Shown here piece by piece: positions 41,466 to 50,334 of a DNA stretch of 64,000 nt. A program made the position numbers and the translations under genes. The notes beneath the pieces are model-generated. The model was not told the origin of the DNA. It made no database searches and was given only the letters and a program-made list of their open reading frames with translations. The DNA comes from Anaerolineaceae bacterium (GTDB lineage Bacteria > Chloroflexota > Anaerolineae > Aggregatilineales > Phototrophicaceae). The stretch spans positions 1-64,000 of the forward strand of contig JACKCH010000019.1 in the NCBI GenBank assembly GCA_020634115.1. Reading direction: 5' to 3'. The stretch's first letter is position 1. The number at the start of each line of letters is the position of its first letter.

Positions 41466-42413
41466 TCAGTCAGCCCCACCGCCACTAGGTAATGTTGGCG
41501 GTGGACGCCGGGTTGCCACCTCTGCGTTTTCGACTTCCACGACTGAAGATGAAATCCACAATTTACGACCACTGACGGTATGGAGAATCTGATACCAGAC
41601 AATGCTCTCCCCTTCGGCATCAAATCCCTGTGCCTGAGAAAGCGCGTTGAAGATTTGGCCTCCGGGTGCTGATGCAATGACCTCAAACTCAATGCCCGGC
41701 CCGCTGCGCAAATTAACAAATTCAAAATCGGGTAAGACGCGGATTGGAAAAGTGGCTTCGGTTGGAAACGTAACCGTGTAGACCTCCGCCGGTAACGTGG
41801 GCAGGGCGTTACCAGTGCCACCGCCAGGTGCAGCCGTAAGGGTTGTACTTGTGGTGGTGGCTGGCGTGGCGGGGTTGGCAGGTGTAAAAATGCCTCTCGC
41901 GGATAACAACAAAACCAGGACAATGATGAACGTCAATCCGCCTGCTAATCCGTATCGGGTAAGGGGAGATTTTGGTTGGGTGGGCTGCCGCAGTCGTTCC
42001 GATTGCGATTCGTTTGACTTTTTATTGGTAACGCCTTTATGACTGAGTTCGTCTTGTAGTTGTTCCAGGGCGGTTTCAAATGTCTGGCTAGCAAAGTCAA
42101 TATATTGGATGCGATTGAGCTGGAAATGAATCTTGGCTGGTTTATGCAGTACAGGGACAATGGGTTTTTTGTGGTCTAAGAAATACTGCCATTCATCACT
42201 CACGTTCTCGGATGCCATTGAACCGGGGGACACAATGAGTACCATTGCATCGCTGCCGTCCAACCCCTGTTGGATCGAGTCACTCCAGCGTGACCCGGCG
42301 TGAATATCTTGTAAATCAATCCAGACTTCTAACCCGCTCTGACTCAATGCCTCGGCAAGTTGGGTCGCAAAACGCGCATCCTGGCGGCTGTAACTGATGA
42401 AGATTTGTGGCAT
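41466..42413 (-). CDS. Membrane-anchored TIR domain protein with external SH3 domain
   Basis: A 315-residue protein. Residues 1-125 are a TIR domain (QIFISYSRQDARFATQLAEAL, GLEVWIDLQDIHAGSRWSDS, MVLIVSPGSMASENVSDEWQ, KPIVPVL); an acidic residue sits before W in SDEWQ where NADase TIRs carry the catalytic glutamate. A polar linker leads to a single membrane helix (about 165-183), a threonine/alanine-rich stalk and a bacterial SH3 domain outside (about 235-295, VNLRSGPGIEFEVIAS). The TIR side would be cytoplasmic. ATG at 42413 follows a GGGAGG site; the TTG at 42434 is less likely. It could sense the envelope and signal inward. Confidence 0.85.
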   Translation of the reverse strand: MPQIFISYSRQDARFATQLAEALSQSGLEVWIDLQDIHAGSRWSDSIQQGLDGSDAMVLIVSPGSMASENVSDEWQYFLDHKKPIVPVLHKPAKIHFQLNRIQYIDFASQTFETALEQLQDELSHKGVTNKKSNESQSERLRQPTQPKSPLTRYGLAGGLTFIIVLVLLLSARGIFTPANPATPATTTSTTLTAAPGGGTGNALPTLPAEVYTVTFPTEATFPIRVLPDFEFVNLRSGPGIEFEVIASAPGGQIFNALSQAQGFDAEGESIVWYQILHTVSGRKLWISSSVVEVENAEVATRRPPPTLPSGGGAD

Positions 42414-42511
42414 GGATTGGTAGCCTCCCTGCAATTCTATGTGATTCTAACACAATTGCGATCATCCGGGAGCTATTGAATGTACTGAATGATTGTAACG
42501 GTTCACTGTTT

Positions 42512-42540
42512 TTGACTCATTATAAAAATCATGTTATAGT
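42512..42540 (+). promoter_or_regulatory. Predicted promoter of the LIV transporter operon
   Basis: TTGACT (42512-42517) and TATAGT (42535-42540) with a 17-base spacer. Expected start is near 42547. Confidence 0.65.
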
Positions 42541-42546
42541 CCCGCC

Positions 42547-42772
42547 ATTCGGTCAGAGACAGGTACCTAACCTAAACCATCCCGGTTCTGTCCCTTTATT
42601 ATCTTGCGCATCTGCCGTGGATATGCCCCAGGCTTGGCCTAATTGTTGTTTAAGCGAGTTATCGGGAAGGAGTCAAGCGGAAGACATTCAAGTACCAAAA
42701 TTATTAGGCCGTAGGTTTGGGAGCAGAATACCATCCATAAGCCCTGATTTTTTAAAGAGAGGTACTTAGGAC
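42547..42772 (+). promoter_or_regulatory. Long structured 5' leader of the LIV operon
   Basis: About 226 bases between the predicted transcription start and the ATG, an unusual length here. It contains a hairpin GACAG (42558-42562)/CTGTC (42588-42592) strengthened by AACC/GGTT inside, and a long-range pair GGCCTAAT (42636-42643)/ATTAGGCC (42703-42710). No known riboswitch consensus is recognised. An in-frame open stretch at 42407-42769 crosses the promoter and is judged spurious. It could be a ligand-sensing or attenuator leader. Confidence 0.4.
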
Positions 42773-44032
42773 ATGAAACGCACACTCTATTTGGTCACTG
42801 TTGTTTTACTCCTCACGGTTTTGCTGGGTGTGACTCTGGTTGTTCATGCTCAGGAACGCACGGCTGTTATCGGTTTCACGGCTTCTACGACAGGTAAATA
42901 CAATGTTGAATCAACCCGCCAGATTAATGGTCTTAATCTGTGGTTGAGTCAGGTGAATGAGGCCGGTGGCATTACTCTGAGCGATGGCACAGTCGTTAAA
43001 TTTGACACCGTTTTTTATGATGATGAATCGAATACTGACCGGGTTCAGGAACTTTATACCCGGCTGGCGACAGAAGATAACGCGGATTTCCTCATCAGCC
43101 CGTATTCCAGCGGTTTAACCGACGCCTCCTCGATCATTGCCGAACAGTATGGCAAGATCATGATTACCACTGGCGCGGCCTCCGACAGCACCTATCAGAA
43201 GGGCTATACGCTGGTTTTCCAGACCTACACCCCCGCCAGTCGTTACCTGACCGGCGCACTGGATTTGCTGGCTTCCCTGGATGAAGGCGCGACTAAGATC
43301 GCCATCGTCCACGAAAATGACAAATTCTCCACGGACGTATCCAATGCGCTCAACGAGTACGCACTGTCACTCGGTTACGAGGTGGTGCTGTTTGAAGGCT
43401 ACGATACCGGCACGACGGACTTTGCACCCTTTATCAACAAGATTCAGGATGCCGCGCCGGACGCCGTACTCGGTGGTGGTCACTTCCAGGACGGCAGCAC
43501 TTTCGCCCGTCAGATTTTCGAAAAAGGTCTGGATGTTAAATTCCTGGCGCTGCTGGTTGCACCCCCTGAACCGAGTTTCGCGGAACTGGGCGATGCGGCT
43601 GTCGGTGTTGTTGGCCCCAGTCAGTGGGAACCCCTGGGCTTGATTGACGCGGCGGCGGCAGAAGCGGCGGGCATGGACTTTTTCGGCCCGTCCGGACAGG
43701 AATTCATTGATGCTTATATGGCAGCCTATGACGAAGAACCGTCCTACCATGCGGCGGGTGGCTATGTCTCCGGGCTGCTGCTCCAGAAGGCCATTGAAGA
43801 TGCCGACTCCCTGGATACCCAGGCTGTCAAAGAGGCGCTGGATAACCTGGATCTGTTGACCTTCTTCGGCCACATGCAATTCGATGTAACGCCGGAATCA
43901 CACGGCCTGCAAATCGGCCACTCGATGATGTATATCCAGTGGCAGAATGGCGCCGATGGCCTCGCTAAAGGCATCGTCTGGCCGCCGGAAGCCGTTACGG
44001 GTGAAGCGTTGTATCCCCTTCGCGGCGAATAG
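42773..44032 (+). CDS. ABC transporter substrate-binding protein, branched-chain amino acid type
   Basis: A 419-residue periplasmic-binding protein of class I (LivJ/UrtA family). Residues 1-26 are a signal peptide ending VHAQ, with no lipobox. The domain opens TAVIGFTASTTGKYNVESTR, then FLISPYSSGLTDASSIIAEQ and a long two-lobe fold ending VWPPEAVTGEALYPL. The ligand may be a branched-chain amino acid, an amide or a related compound; the family is broad. It is first in the operon, followed by two permeases and two ATPases, with a hairpin at 44066-44094 that could raise its level over the membrane parts. Confidence 0.9.
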   Translation: MKRTLYLVTVVLLLTVLLGVTLVVHAQERTAVIGFTASTTGKYNVESTRQINGLNLWLSQVNEAGGITLSDGTVVKFDTVFYDDESNTDRVQELYTRLATEDNADFLISPYSSGLTDASSIIAEQYGKIMITTGAASDSTYQKGYTLVFQTYTPASRYLTGALDLLASLDEGATKIAIVHENDKFSTDVSNALNEYALSLGYEVVLFEGYDTGTTDFAPFINKIQDAAPDAVLGGGHFQDGSTFARQIFEKGLDVKFLALLVAPPEPSFAELGDAAVGVVGPSQWEPLGLIDAAAAEAAGMDFFGPSGQEFIDAYMAAYDEEPSYHAAGGYVSGLLLQKAIEDADSLDTQAVKEALDNLDLLTFFGHMQFDVTPESHGLQIGHSMMYIQWQNGADGLAKGIVWPPEAVTGEALYPLRGE

Positions 44033-44065
44033 CCTATCCACCAGTCATACTTGAACCAGCAATAC

Positions 44066-44094
44066 TTCAGGGGCGTGCGGTTTGCGCCCCTGAA
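44066..44094 (+). terminator. Stem-loop after the substrate-binding gene (partial terminator)
   Basis: TTCAGGGGCG (44066-44075) pairs perfectly with CGCCCCTGAA (44085-44094). No T-run follows, so it is probably a processing or attenuating hairpin that allows read-through into the permease genes. Confidence 0.6.
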
Positions 44095-44165
44095 TCCTAT
44101 CTGCATCCTGCTGTTAAGGTGTGACCAATCTATACGCTGTTCAACCGTGATATATAGGGGGATAC

Positions 44166-45026
44166 ATGAATATTTTGACGTTTCTTGCGGACGGCCTGTT
44201 GATCGGGTTCGTCTATGGTATCGCGGCGATGGGGCTGACGCTGATCTGGGGAGTCATGAACGTCATCAACCTGTCGCATGGTCCGATCATCGCGCTCGGT
44301 ATGTTCGGGGTTTACTTCGCGGCGACCAGCCTGGGGGCGAATCCCTATGTGGGGGTGATTCTCGTCTCGTTCGCCGGGCTGTTGTTGGGGATGTTCATCT
44401 ATGCAGTGGCGATTCATCGCGTGATTAACGCGCCGCACCTCTCGACGCTGCTGGCGACCTTTGCGGTCAATATGATTATCATCGGGTTGGGGACAACCGC
44501 CTTCACGACCTCCGCCTATAACGTGGACTTTTCGTTGGGTAATATCTCCGCCGGGCCGATTAACACCCCCACGACGCGGGTGGTGGCCGCCTTCGCTTCG
44601 GTTCTCGTGACCGGGACGCTCTACCTCTTCCTGTACCGGACGACACCGGGGAAATACATCCGGGCGGTGACTGATAACCGGGCGGCGGCGGAACTCATGG
44701 GGATTCCCTCAGCGCGGATTCTGGCGTTGAGCTTTGGCCTGGGGACGATGCTGGCCGCGATTGCGGGCGGGCTGATTGCCACGTTCTTCCCGTTCACCAT
44801 TCTTTCCGGAGGCGCGTATGAACTCAAGAGTTTTGTCGTCGGTGTGATGGGCGGCGTGGGTAATCCGCTCGGCGCGTTGATTGGCGGGCTGATTCTCGGC
44901 ATGTTGGAAGGGCTGATTCCCGCGTTCAAATTCATACCCACATCATGGACGCCTGTAATCGAGTTTACCCTGTTTGTGATTATTCTACTGGTTCGCCCGA
45001 CGGGATTGCTGGGGACGAAAAAATGA
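44166..45026 (+). CDS. livH: Branched-chain amino acid ABC transporter permease (LivH type)
   Basis: A 286-residue permease with about eight membrane helices. LivH landmarks are GLTLIWGVMNVINLSHG near the N-terminus, RAVTDNRAAAELMGIP (coupling helix to the ATPase) and SFVVGVMGGVGNPLGALIGG. Its stop overlaps the start of the second permease by four bases (ATGA). It forms the channel with LivM. Confidence 0.93.
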   Translation: MNILTFLADGLLIGFVYGIAAMGLTLIWGVMNVINLSHGPIIALGMFGVYFAATSLGANPYVGVILVSFAGLLLGMFIYAVAIHRVINAPHLSTLLATFAVNMIIIGLGTTAFTTSAYNVDFSLGNISAGPINTPTTRVVAAFASVLVTGTLYLFLYRTTPGKYIRAVTDNRAAAELMGIPSARILALSFGLGTMLAAIAGGLIATFFPFTILSGGAYELKSFVVGVMGGVGNPLGALIGGLILGMLEGLIPAFKFIPTSWTPVIEFTLFVIILLVRPTGLLGTKK

Positions 45027-45997
45027 GTCTGAAAAACCTCAAAAACCCTGGGCTGTGGTTGACGCTGGTCGTTGTTTTTATCCTGGGTGTGATCCCTATT
45101 GCGACCAACAAAGCATCCACCCGTGAAGAGACTCTAACGGTGCTGTTGTCGGTGATCCTGGTGAGCAGTCTGAACATTCTGCTGGGTTACACCGGCTATA
45201 TCAGCTTTGGACACATCGTATTTTATGGCATGGGCGGGTATGTCGGCCTGTTCCTGATTAGCGCCTACGGCTGGTCACTGTGGACAGCGATGGTTGCCGG
45301 GGGACTGGCGTCCGGCTTGCTCGCTTTCCTGCTCGGTTCGGCCATTCTGCGGCTGCGTGGGAGTTACTTCGCGCTGGCAACCATCGGCATTAATGAGGCG
45401 ATGCGGGCGTTCATCAGTAACTTTGCGCCGTTCGGCGGGCCAACGGGGATTTCGCTCAATTTCCAGGTGTATAACCAGTATGGTGGCGCGGCGCAGGCCT
45501 TATGGACAATCTACTATGTCGTGCTGGCGCTGGCGTTGGGGAACATCCTGCTCAGTTATCTGGTCAAAACCAGCAAGTTTGGTCTGGGATTGCAAGCGAT
45601 CCGCGAGGATGAGGACGCCGCCGAAGTGATGGGCGTCGTCACGCCGAGCAGCAAGACCTGGGCGTATGTGCTGTCTGCGGTTTTGCCCGGTGTGGTGGGC
45701 GTGCTGTTCTTCTTCAAGAACGGGAACATCGAACCTGGCCCGGCCTTCCGGCTGAATCTCTCGATTGAGCTGCTGGTGATGGTCATGTTGGGTGGTTACG
45801 GCACGATTGCTGGCCCGGTCTTGGGGGCGTTTGGCTACCAGCGGCTGCGCGGTATCCTGCTGACCAGTGACCTGTTCAAAAATATCCAGTTGACGGTGGC
45901 CGGGGTGCTGCTGCTGATTATCATCCTGTTCATTCCGTCAGGAGCAGTTGGCTGGATACGTAATCGCTTCCCGGTCACACGGAGGTACTTGCCATGA
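45023..45997 (+). CDS. livM: Branched-chain amino acid ABC transporter permease (LivM type)
   Basis: A 324-residue permease. Landmarks are NILLGYTGYISFGHIVFYG, RLRGSYFALATIGINEAM, QAIREDEDAAEVMGVV (coupling helix) and VMVMLGGYGTIAGPVLGA. The start ATG overlaps the LivH stop, and its own stop overlaps the ATPase start, so translation is coupled through three genes. A longer frame from 44945 lies inside livH and is not used. Confidence 0.93.
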   Translation: MSLKNLKNPGLWLTLVVVFILGVIPIATNKASTREETLTVLLSVILVSSLNILLGYTGYISFGHIVFYGMGGYVGLFLISAYGWSLWTAMVAGGLASGLLAFLLGSAILRLRGSYFALATIGINEAMRAFISNFAPFGGPTGISLNFQVYNQYGGAAQALWTIYYVVLALALGNILLSYLVKTSKFGLGLQAIREDEDAAEVMGVVTPSSKTWAYVLSAVLPGVVGVLFFFKNGNIEPGPAFRLNLSIELLVMVMLGGYGTIAGPVLGAFGYQRLRGILLTSDLFKNIQLTVAGVLLLIIILFIPSGAVGWIRNRFPVTRRYLP

Positions 45998-46749
45998 TTT
46001 TGCAAGTCACAGGAGTCAGCAAACGCTTTGGCGGGTTGCAAGCCTTGAGCAACGTATCTTTCAACCTGGAAGAGGGCCGTATCATGGGGCTGATTGGCCC
46101 GAATGGTGCGGGCAAGACGACCCTGTTTAACTGTATCAACGGGGTGTACGCGCCGGAAGAAGGGCGGGTGGTTTTTCGCGGCGAGAACATTACCGGGCAA
46201 AAGACCTACCGTGTAGCCAAGATGGGGCTGGCCCGCACGCACCAGATTGTGCGCCCGCTGAATGATCTCACGATTCGGGAGAATGTCATTGTGGGCGCGT
46301 GTTTCGGGCGTGAGAATCACTCCCTGAACAGTGCTGAGAAAATCGCGGACGAAGTGCTGGAATTTGTGCGCCTGAAGGAACGGGCGGATCAACTGGCCGG
46401 AAGCCTGAATGTGGGGCAGAAGAAACGGCTCGAAATGGCGCGGGCGCTGGCGGCGCGGCCTTACCTGCTGCTGCTGGATGAAGTGTTGGCCGGGTTGAAT
46501 GCCTCCGAAATTTCGCAGATGGTGGGCATCGTCCGTGAGATTCGTGAGCGTGGCACGACCATTATCATGATTGAGCATGTGATGCAGGCCGTGATGAATG
46601 TATCCGACGATATTCTGGTGCTGGATTTCGGCAAGCAAATCGCGTTTGGCACGCCGGAAGAAGTCGCCAATGATCCGGTTGTGATCGAAGCCTATCTCGG
46701 TGATCCCAGCCTGGCAGCCGAACTAAGCGGGAAAAAGGACTCCGCTTAA
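45994..46749 (+). CDS. livG: LIV ABC transporter ATP-binding protein (LivG type)
   Basis: A 251-residue ABC ATPase. Walker A is GPNGAGKTT near residue 35. The LivG-specific TYRVAKMGLARTHQIVRPL follows. The signature is degenerate (LNVGQKKRLEMARALAARP), and Walker B is LLLLDEVLAGLN. The C-terminal segment with IAFGTPEEVANDPVVIEAYL is typical of LivG. One of two ATPases powering import. Confidence 0.94.
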   Translation: MILQVTGVSKRFGGLQALSNVSFNLEEGRIMGLIGPNGAGKTTLFNCINGVYAPEEGRVVFRGENITGQKTYRVAKMGLARTHQIVRPLNDLTIRENVIVGACFGRENHSLNSAEKIADEVLEFVRLKERADQLAGSLNVGQKKRLEMARALAARPYLLLLDEVLAGLNASEISQMVGIVREIRERGTTIIMIEHVMQAVMNVSDDILVLDFGKQIAFGTPEEVANDPVVIEAYLGDPSLAAELSGKKDSA

Positions 46750-46783
46750 GTCCTGGACCGACGCAGAGTAAAGAGAGAAAACC

Positions 46784-47494
46784 ATGTCTATACTGGAAGT
46801 CAAAGACGTTGCGTCTGGGTACGGTGAGGTACAAATCCTCTGGGGCGCTTCTATTGCGCTGGAACAGGGCAAAATCACGTCATTAGTCGGCGCGAACGGG
46901 GCGGGAAAAACCACCCTGCTGCGAACCGTCATGGGGTTGGTGAAGCCGAAGTCCGGCAAAATCACGTTTAACGGGCAGGATGTAGGCGGGCTGCCCGCCC
47001 ACGCCAAAGCCGAACTAGGACTGGTACTGGTGCCAGAAGGTCGCCAACTGTTTGTTCAGATGAGTGTTGAGGAAAATCTGGAAATGGGAACTGCCCCCAA
47101 ACGGGCGAAACCCCGCATGAAACAGAACCTGGAAAAGGTATATGAGATTTTCCCGCGTCTGAAAGAGCGACGCACCCAAAAAGCCAGGACGTTAAGCGGT
47201 GGCGAACAGCAAATGCTGGCGGTTGGCCGGGGGATCATGGCCGACCCGCTGGTATTGATGATTGATGAGATGTCGCTTGGCCTGGCTCCGGTGCTGGTTC
47301 TCGACCTATTCCAGAATCTGCAAAAGCTCAAGAAAGAAGGTCTGACGATACTCCTGGTCGAGCAGAATGTGCAGATGGCACTGGCGGTCAGTGATTACGG
47401 TTTTGTGCTATCACATGGCAAAGTGGATTTGCATGGCACCAGCGCCGACCTGATTGACGATGAGCATGTACGGGCTGCGTATCTAGGGATATAA
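46784..47494 (+). CDS. livF: LIV ABC transporter ATP-binding protein (LivF type)
   Basis: A 236-residue ABC ATPase. Walker A is GANGAGKTT, LGLVLVPEGRQLFVQMSVEE is the LivF hallmark, TLSGGEQQMLAVGRGIM the signature motif, and LMIDEMSLGLAP Walker B. It is the last gene of the operon; a hairpin follows at 47517-47541. Confidence 0.95.
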   Translation: MSILEVKDVASGYGEVQILWGASIALEQGKITSLVGANGAGKTTLLRTVMGLVKPKSGKITFNGQDVGGLPAHAKAELGLVLVPEGRQLFVQMSVEENLEMGTAPKRAKPRMKQNLEKVYEIFPRLKERRTQKARTLSGGEQQMLAVGRGIMADPLVLMIDEMSLGLAPVLVLDLFQNLQKLKKEGLTILLVEQNVQMALAVSDYGFVLSHGKVDLHGTSADLIDDEHVRAAYLGI

Positions 47495-47516
47495 TATCCG
47501 TTATACAATTTATGCT

Positions 47517-47544
47517 GAGGGGCGTACTGTATACGTCCCTCTTT
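47517..47544 (+). terminator. Terminator of the LIV operon
   Basis: GAGGGGCGTA (47517-47526) pairs with TACGTCCCTC (47532-47541) with one G-T pair and a five-base loop, followed by a short TTT. Moderate strength. Confidence 0.55.
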
Positions 47545-47614
47545 GATTGCCTGTTTGGTGGTCAATGCCCCGTTTTACTGTCATGTCTGCACACGATAAG
47601 CGAAAGCCGATACT

Positions 47615-48637
47615 ATGACTCGTTCGTCCGATCTCCCTGTTAATGTCGTCGTCACCGTCCCTTTTTCTGATGAAATTATGGTGCAACTTCGAGATATATC
47701 GCCCCGCCTGAATATCGAGCGCCATTATCCGCAGGTGCCGGAGGCGGCCTGGGGGAATGTGGAGGTGCTGTATACCCTGAACCGGTTTCCCGACCCGCTC
47801 AAAGCGCCTCGTTTGCGCTGGATTCAGTCGCACAGTGCCGGGCTGGATCACATTTTACAAAACCCGATTTCCAAAGCTGAGGATATTGAAATTACCTCCG
47901 CCAGCGGGATTCACGCGACGCAGATGGCTGAATACTGCCTGGGGATGATGCTGGCGCTGGCCTACAAAGTGCCGCAAATGCTGGATTTCAAGCAGCGTAT
48001 CGAATGGCCGCAGGCCAGCCACGAGATTTTCCTGCCGCGTGGTCTGCGTGGGTTGACCCTGGGGATTGTCGGCTATGGGAGTGTGGGGCGCGAACTGGCA
48101 CGGTTGGCCGATGCGCTCGGTATGACGGTGCTGGCGACCAAACGTGATGTCAAACATCCTGCCGATACGGAGGGATATACCGAGGCCGGTACGGGTGATC
48201 CCGACGGCGCGATTCCCACCCGCCTGTATCCGGCTGAGGCGCTGACATCCATGGCAGCGGTCTGTGATTTCCTGGTGCTGACCATGCCACTGACCAGAGA
48301 TACCTATCATGTCGTGAACGAAGGGGTATTTGAAGCCATGCGCGACTCGGCCTTCCTGATTAACGTCGCACGCGGTGCGGTGGTGGACGAGGCTGCGTTG
48401 ATTTCGGCGCTGGCGGCGGAAAAGATCGCCGGTGCGGCGCTGGATGTCTTTGAAGAAGAACCGCTCCCGTCGGGCAGCCCGCTCTGGAATCTTGACAATG
48501 TGATTATCAGCCCGCATGTTTCCGGCAACAGTGTCGCCTATCACGAAAAGGCGGCGGCGTTGTTTGCGGAGAATTTGCAGCGATACCTGGAAAAACGCCC
48601 CTTGCTCAACCGTTTGCAACGGGTCCACGGCTATTAA
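47615..48637 (+). CDS. D-2-hydroxyacid dehydrogenase family protein
   Basis: A 340-residue NAD-dependent dehydrogenase. The nucleotide-binding motif is GIVGYGSVGREL near residue 150, preceded by MAEYCLGMMLALAY. The catalytic set is present: arginine in LINVARGAVVDE, glutamate in DVFEEEPLP and histidine in ISPHVSGN. An insertion of about 25 residues after the Rossmann turn (DGAIPTRLYPAEAL) is a little longer than usual. Probably reduces a 2-keto acid. It stands alone between the LIV and TldD units. Confidence 0.9.
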   Translation: MTRSSDLPVNVVVTVPFSDEIMVQLRDISPRLNIERHYPQVPEAAWGNVEVLYTLNRFPDPLKAPRLRWIQSHSAGLDHILQNPISKAEDIEITSASGIHATQMAEYCLGMMLALAYKVPQMLDFKQRIEWPQASHEIFLPRGLRGLTLGIVGYGSVGRELARLADALGMTVLATKRDVKHPADTEGYTEAGTGDPDGAIPTRLYPAEALTSMAAVCDFLVLTMPLTRDTYHVVNEGVFEAMRDSAFLINVARGAVVDEAALISALAAEKIAGAALDVFEEEPLPSGSPLWNLDNVIISPHVSGNSVAYHEKAAALFAENLQRYLEKRPLLNRLQRVHGY

Positions 48638-48695
48638 ATCTGGCGGTTCTAAGGGTGTCTGAAGATAGTGGTGTTGCGTTTTGAGGATAAATAAG

Positions 48696-48719
48696 AGATC
48701 ACCAATGGGTGGTCTTTTT
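48696..48719 (+). terminator. Intrinsic terminator after the hydroxyacid dehydrogenase
   Basis: AGATCACC (48696-48703) pairs with GGTGGTCT (48708-48715) with one wobble pair and a four-base loop, followed by TTTT. Confidence 0.65.
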
Positions 48720-48765
48720 GGTTGTACGGCTGTTGAGTGGGCCGCGATACGACATCCACTAAGGT

Positions 48766-48779
48766 TTTCAATATTGAAA
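48766..48779. promoter_or_regulatory. Palindrome upstream of the TldD/TldE genes
   Basis: TTTCAATATTGAAA is a perfect 14-base palindrome, and a further GTTTCAA half-site occurs near 48819. Both lie within 150 bases upstream of the TldD start, as expected for a dimeric regulator. No other gene is in the 275-base gap (48638-48912). Confidence 0.35.
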
Positions 48780-48912
48780 CTTTTTCAGCCTGTGCGCGTA
48801 AGTAAAGTATGTTGAACAGGTTTCAACAATAGTTACAAATAGTATTATGGATAATTGGGAATCCGCCCGAATTTTCATGATTAGAGGAATGAGTTGAGGA
48901 GTCAGACTATAC

Positions 48913-50322
48913 ATGATTGATAAAGCCTTAGCACAAAAAGTACTCAGTGCGGCGCTCCGCACCGGGGCTGACCTGGCCGAAGTTTATGTCGAGGATGTCA
49001 CTTCGCTGCGGTTGGCGTTAGAAGATTCGAAGATTGAACAGGCCGTGCGTGGCGCGGATCGTGGCGTAGGGGTGCGCGTGTTCTTTGGCAACCTCGTGAC
49101 CTATGCCTACACCGATAGCCTGGATGAAGGCAGTTTGCTGGATGCAGCGGCGGCAGCGGCGGCAGCGGGCAGCGGGAGTACAAAATCTCAGATGATTGAC
49201 CTCACCGAACGCAAAAGCCCGCTTGAATATCCTATTTTGAAACCCTTTGACTCGATGAGTATCAGTGGTAAAGCCGCCCTGTTGAGTGCGATGGATGAGG
49301 CCGGACGCGCCTATGATGCGCTGATCGCCCAGGTCTTTGGCTGGTATCAGGAAATCACCCGCCGGGTATGGGTCTATAATTCGGACGGCGTGGCTGTGCA
49401 GGATGATCGTTACATTGTCGAAATGGGCGGCGGAGTCATTGCTAAAAAGAACGGCACAATTCAGCGGGCGTATGCCGGTTTTGGTGGGCAAATGGGGCTG
49501 GAACTGCTGGATAAAAACAGCGTAACCGGTCACATTCAGCGCCAGGCTGAATCCGCCGTGAAAATGCTGGATGCCAAACCCTGCCCTGCAGGAGAGATGC
49601 CAGTCGTGATGTGTAACGGGTGGGGCGGGGTGCTGTTCCATGAGGCCTGCGGCCATCAGATGGAAGCAGACTTTATCACGAAGGGGAGTTCAGCCTATAC
49701 CGGCAAAGTCGGCCAGCAGGTCGCCAACCCGATTATCACTGCGATTGATGATGGCACGATTCCGGGGCGGCGCGGTTCACTGCGGTTTGATGATGACGGC
49801 ACACCGGCACAGCGTACCGTGTTGATTGAGAAGGGCATTCTGAAAGACTACATGTGGGATTTAGTCGAAGCCCGCCGGGCGAATCGTGCTTCTACCGGCA
49901 ATGGGCGGCGCGAAAGCTACCGCCACATGCCGTTGCCGCGTATGACCAATACCTTCATTGACCAGGGCGAACACGACCCGCAGGAAATCATTGAGTCAGT
50001 GGAGAAGGGTGTCTATATCAAGAGTATGGCGGGCGGTCAGGCCGACATTGCCAAAGGGGATTTTGTCTTTAACGCCACCGAAGCCTACTTGATCGAAAAC
50101 GGCAAACTCACGTATCCGGTGCGCGGCGCGACGGTGTTCGGTAACGGCCCGAAAGTGCTGCAAGAGATTGATATGGTCGGCAACGACCTGGCGCTTGACC
50201 CCGGCATGGGGACTTGTGGCAAGACGCAGGGCGCGAAGGTGAGTGTCGGTCAGCCAACGATCCGCATTCCAAGAGTGACGGTTGGCGGCACGGATGAGCC
50301 GGTTTCCGGTGCGATGGGCTAA
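48913..50322 (+). CDS. tldD: Metalloprotease TldD
   Basis: A 469-residue TldD/PmbA family protein with the metal-binding HExxxH in FHEACGHQMEAD (near residue 245). Flanking landmarks are VMCNGWGGVLFHEA, YTGKVGQQVANPIITAIDDG and NGRRESYRHMPLPRMTNTFI. TldD is the catalytic subunit of a heterodimer with TldE that degrades unfolded or small peptides and matures some peptide natural products. The TldE gene follows by 13 bases. Cytoplasmic. Confidence 0.95.
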   Translation: MIDKALAQKVLSAALRTGADLAEVYVEDVTSLRLALEDSKIEQAVRGADRGVGVRVFFGNLVTYAYTDSLDEGSLLDAAAAAAAAGSGSTKSQMIDLTERKSPLEYPILKPFDSMSISGKAALLSAMDEAGRAYDALIAQVFGWYQEITRRVWVYNSDGVAVQDDRYIVEMGGGVIAKKNGTIQRAYAGFGGQMGLELLDKNSVTGHIQRQAESAVKMLDAKPCPAGEMPVVMCNGWGGVLFHEACGHQMEADFITKGSSAYTGKVGQQVANPIITAIDDGTIPGRRGSLRFDDDGTPAQRTVLIEKGILKDYMWDLVEARRANRASTGNGRRESYRHMPLPRMTNTFIDQGEHDPQEIIESVEKGVYIKSMAGGQADIAKGDFVFNATEAYLIENGKLTYPVRGATVFGNGPKVLQEIDMVGNDLALDPGMGTCGKTQGAKVSVGQPTIRIPRVTVGGTDEPVSGAMG

Positions 50323-50334
50323 GGGGGAATAACG

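Noticed and set aside
42407..42769. A 120-residue open frame before the LIV substrate-binding gene
   Set aside because: It crosses the predicted promoter, has no ribosome site, and its product has no recognisable pattern; the stretch is better read as a leader.
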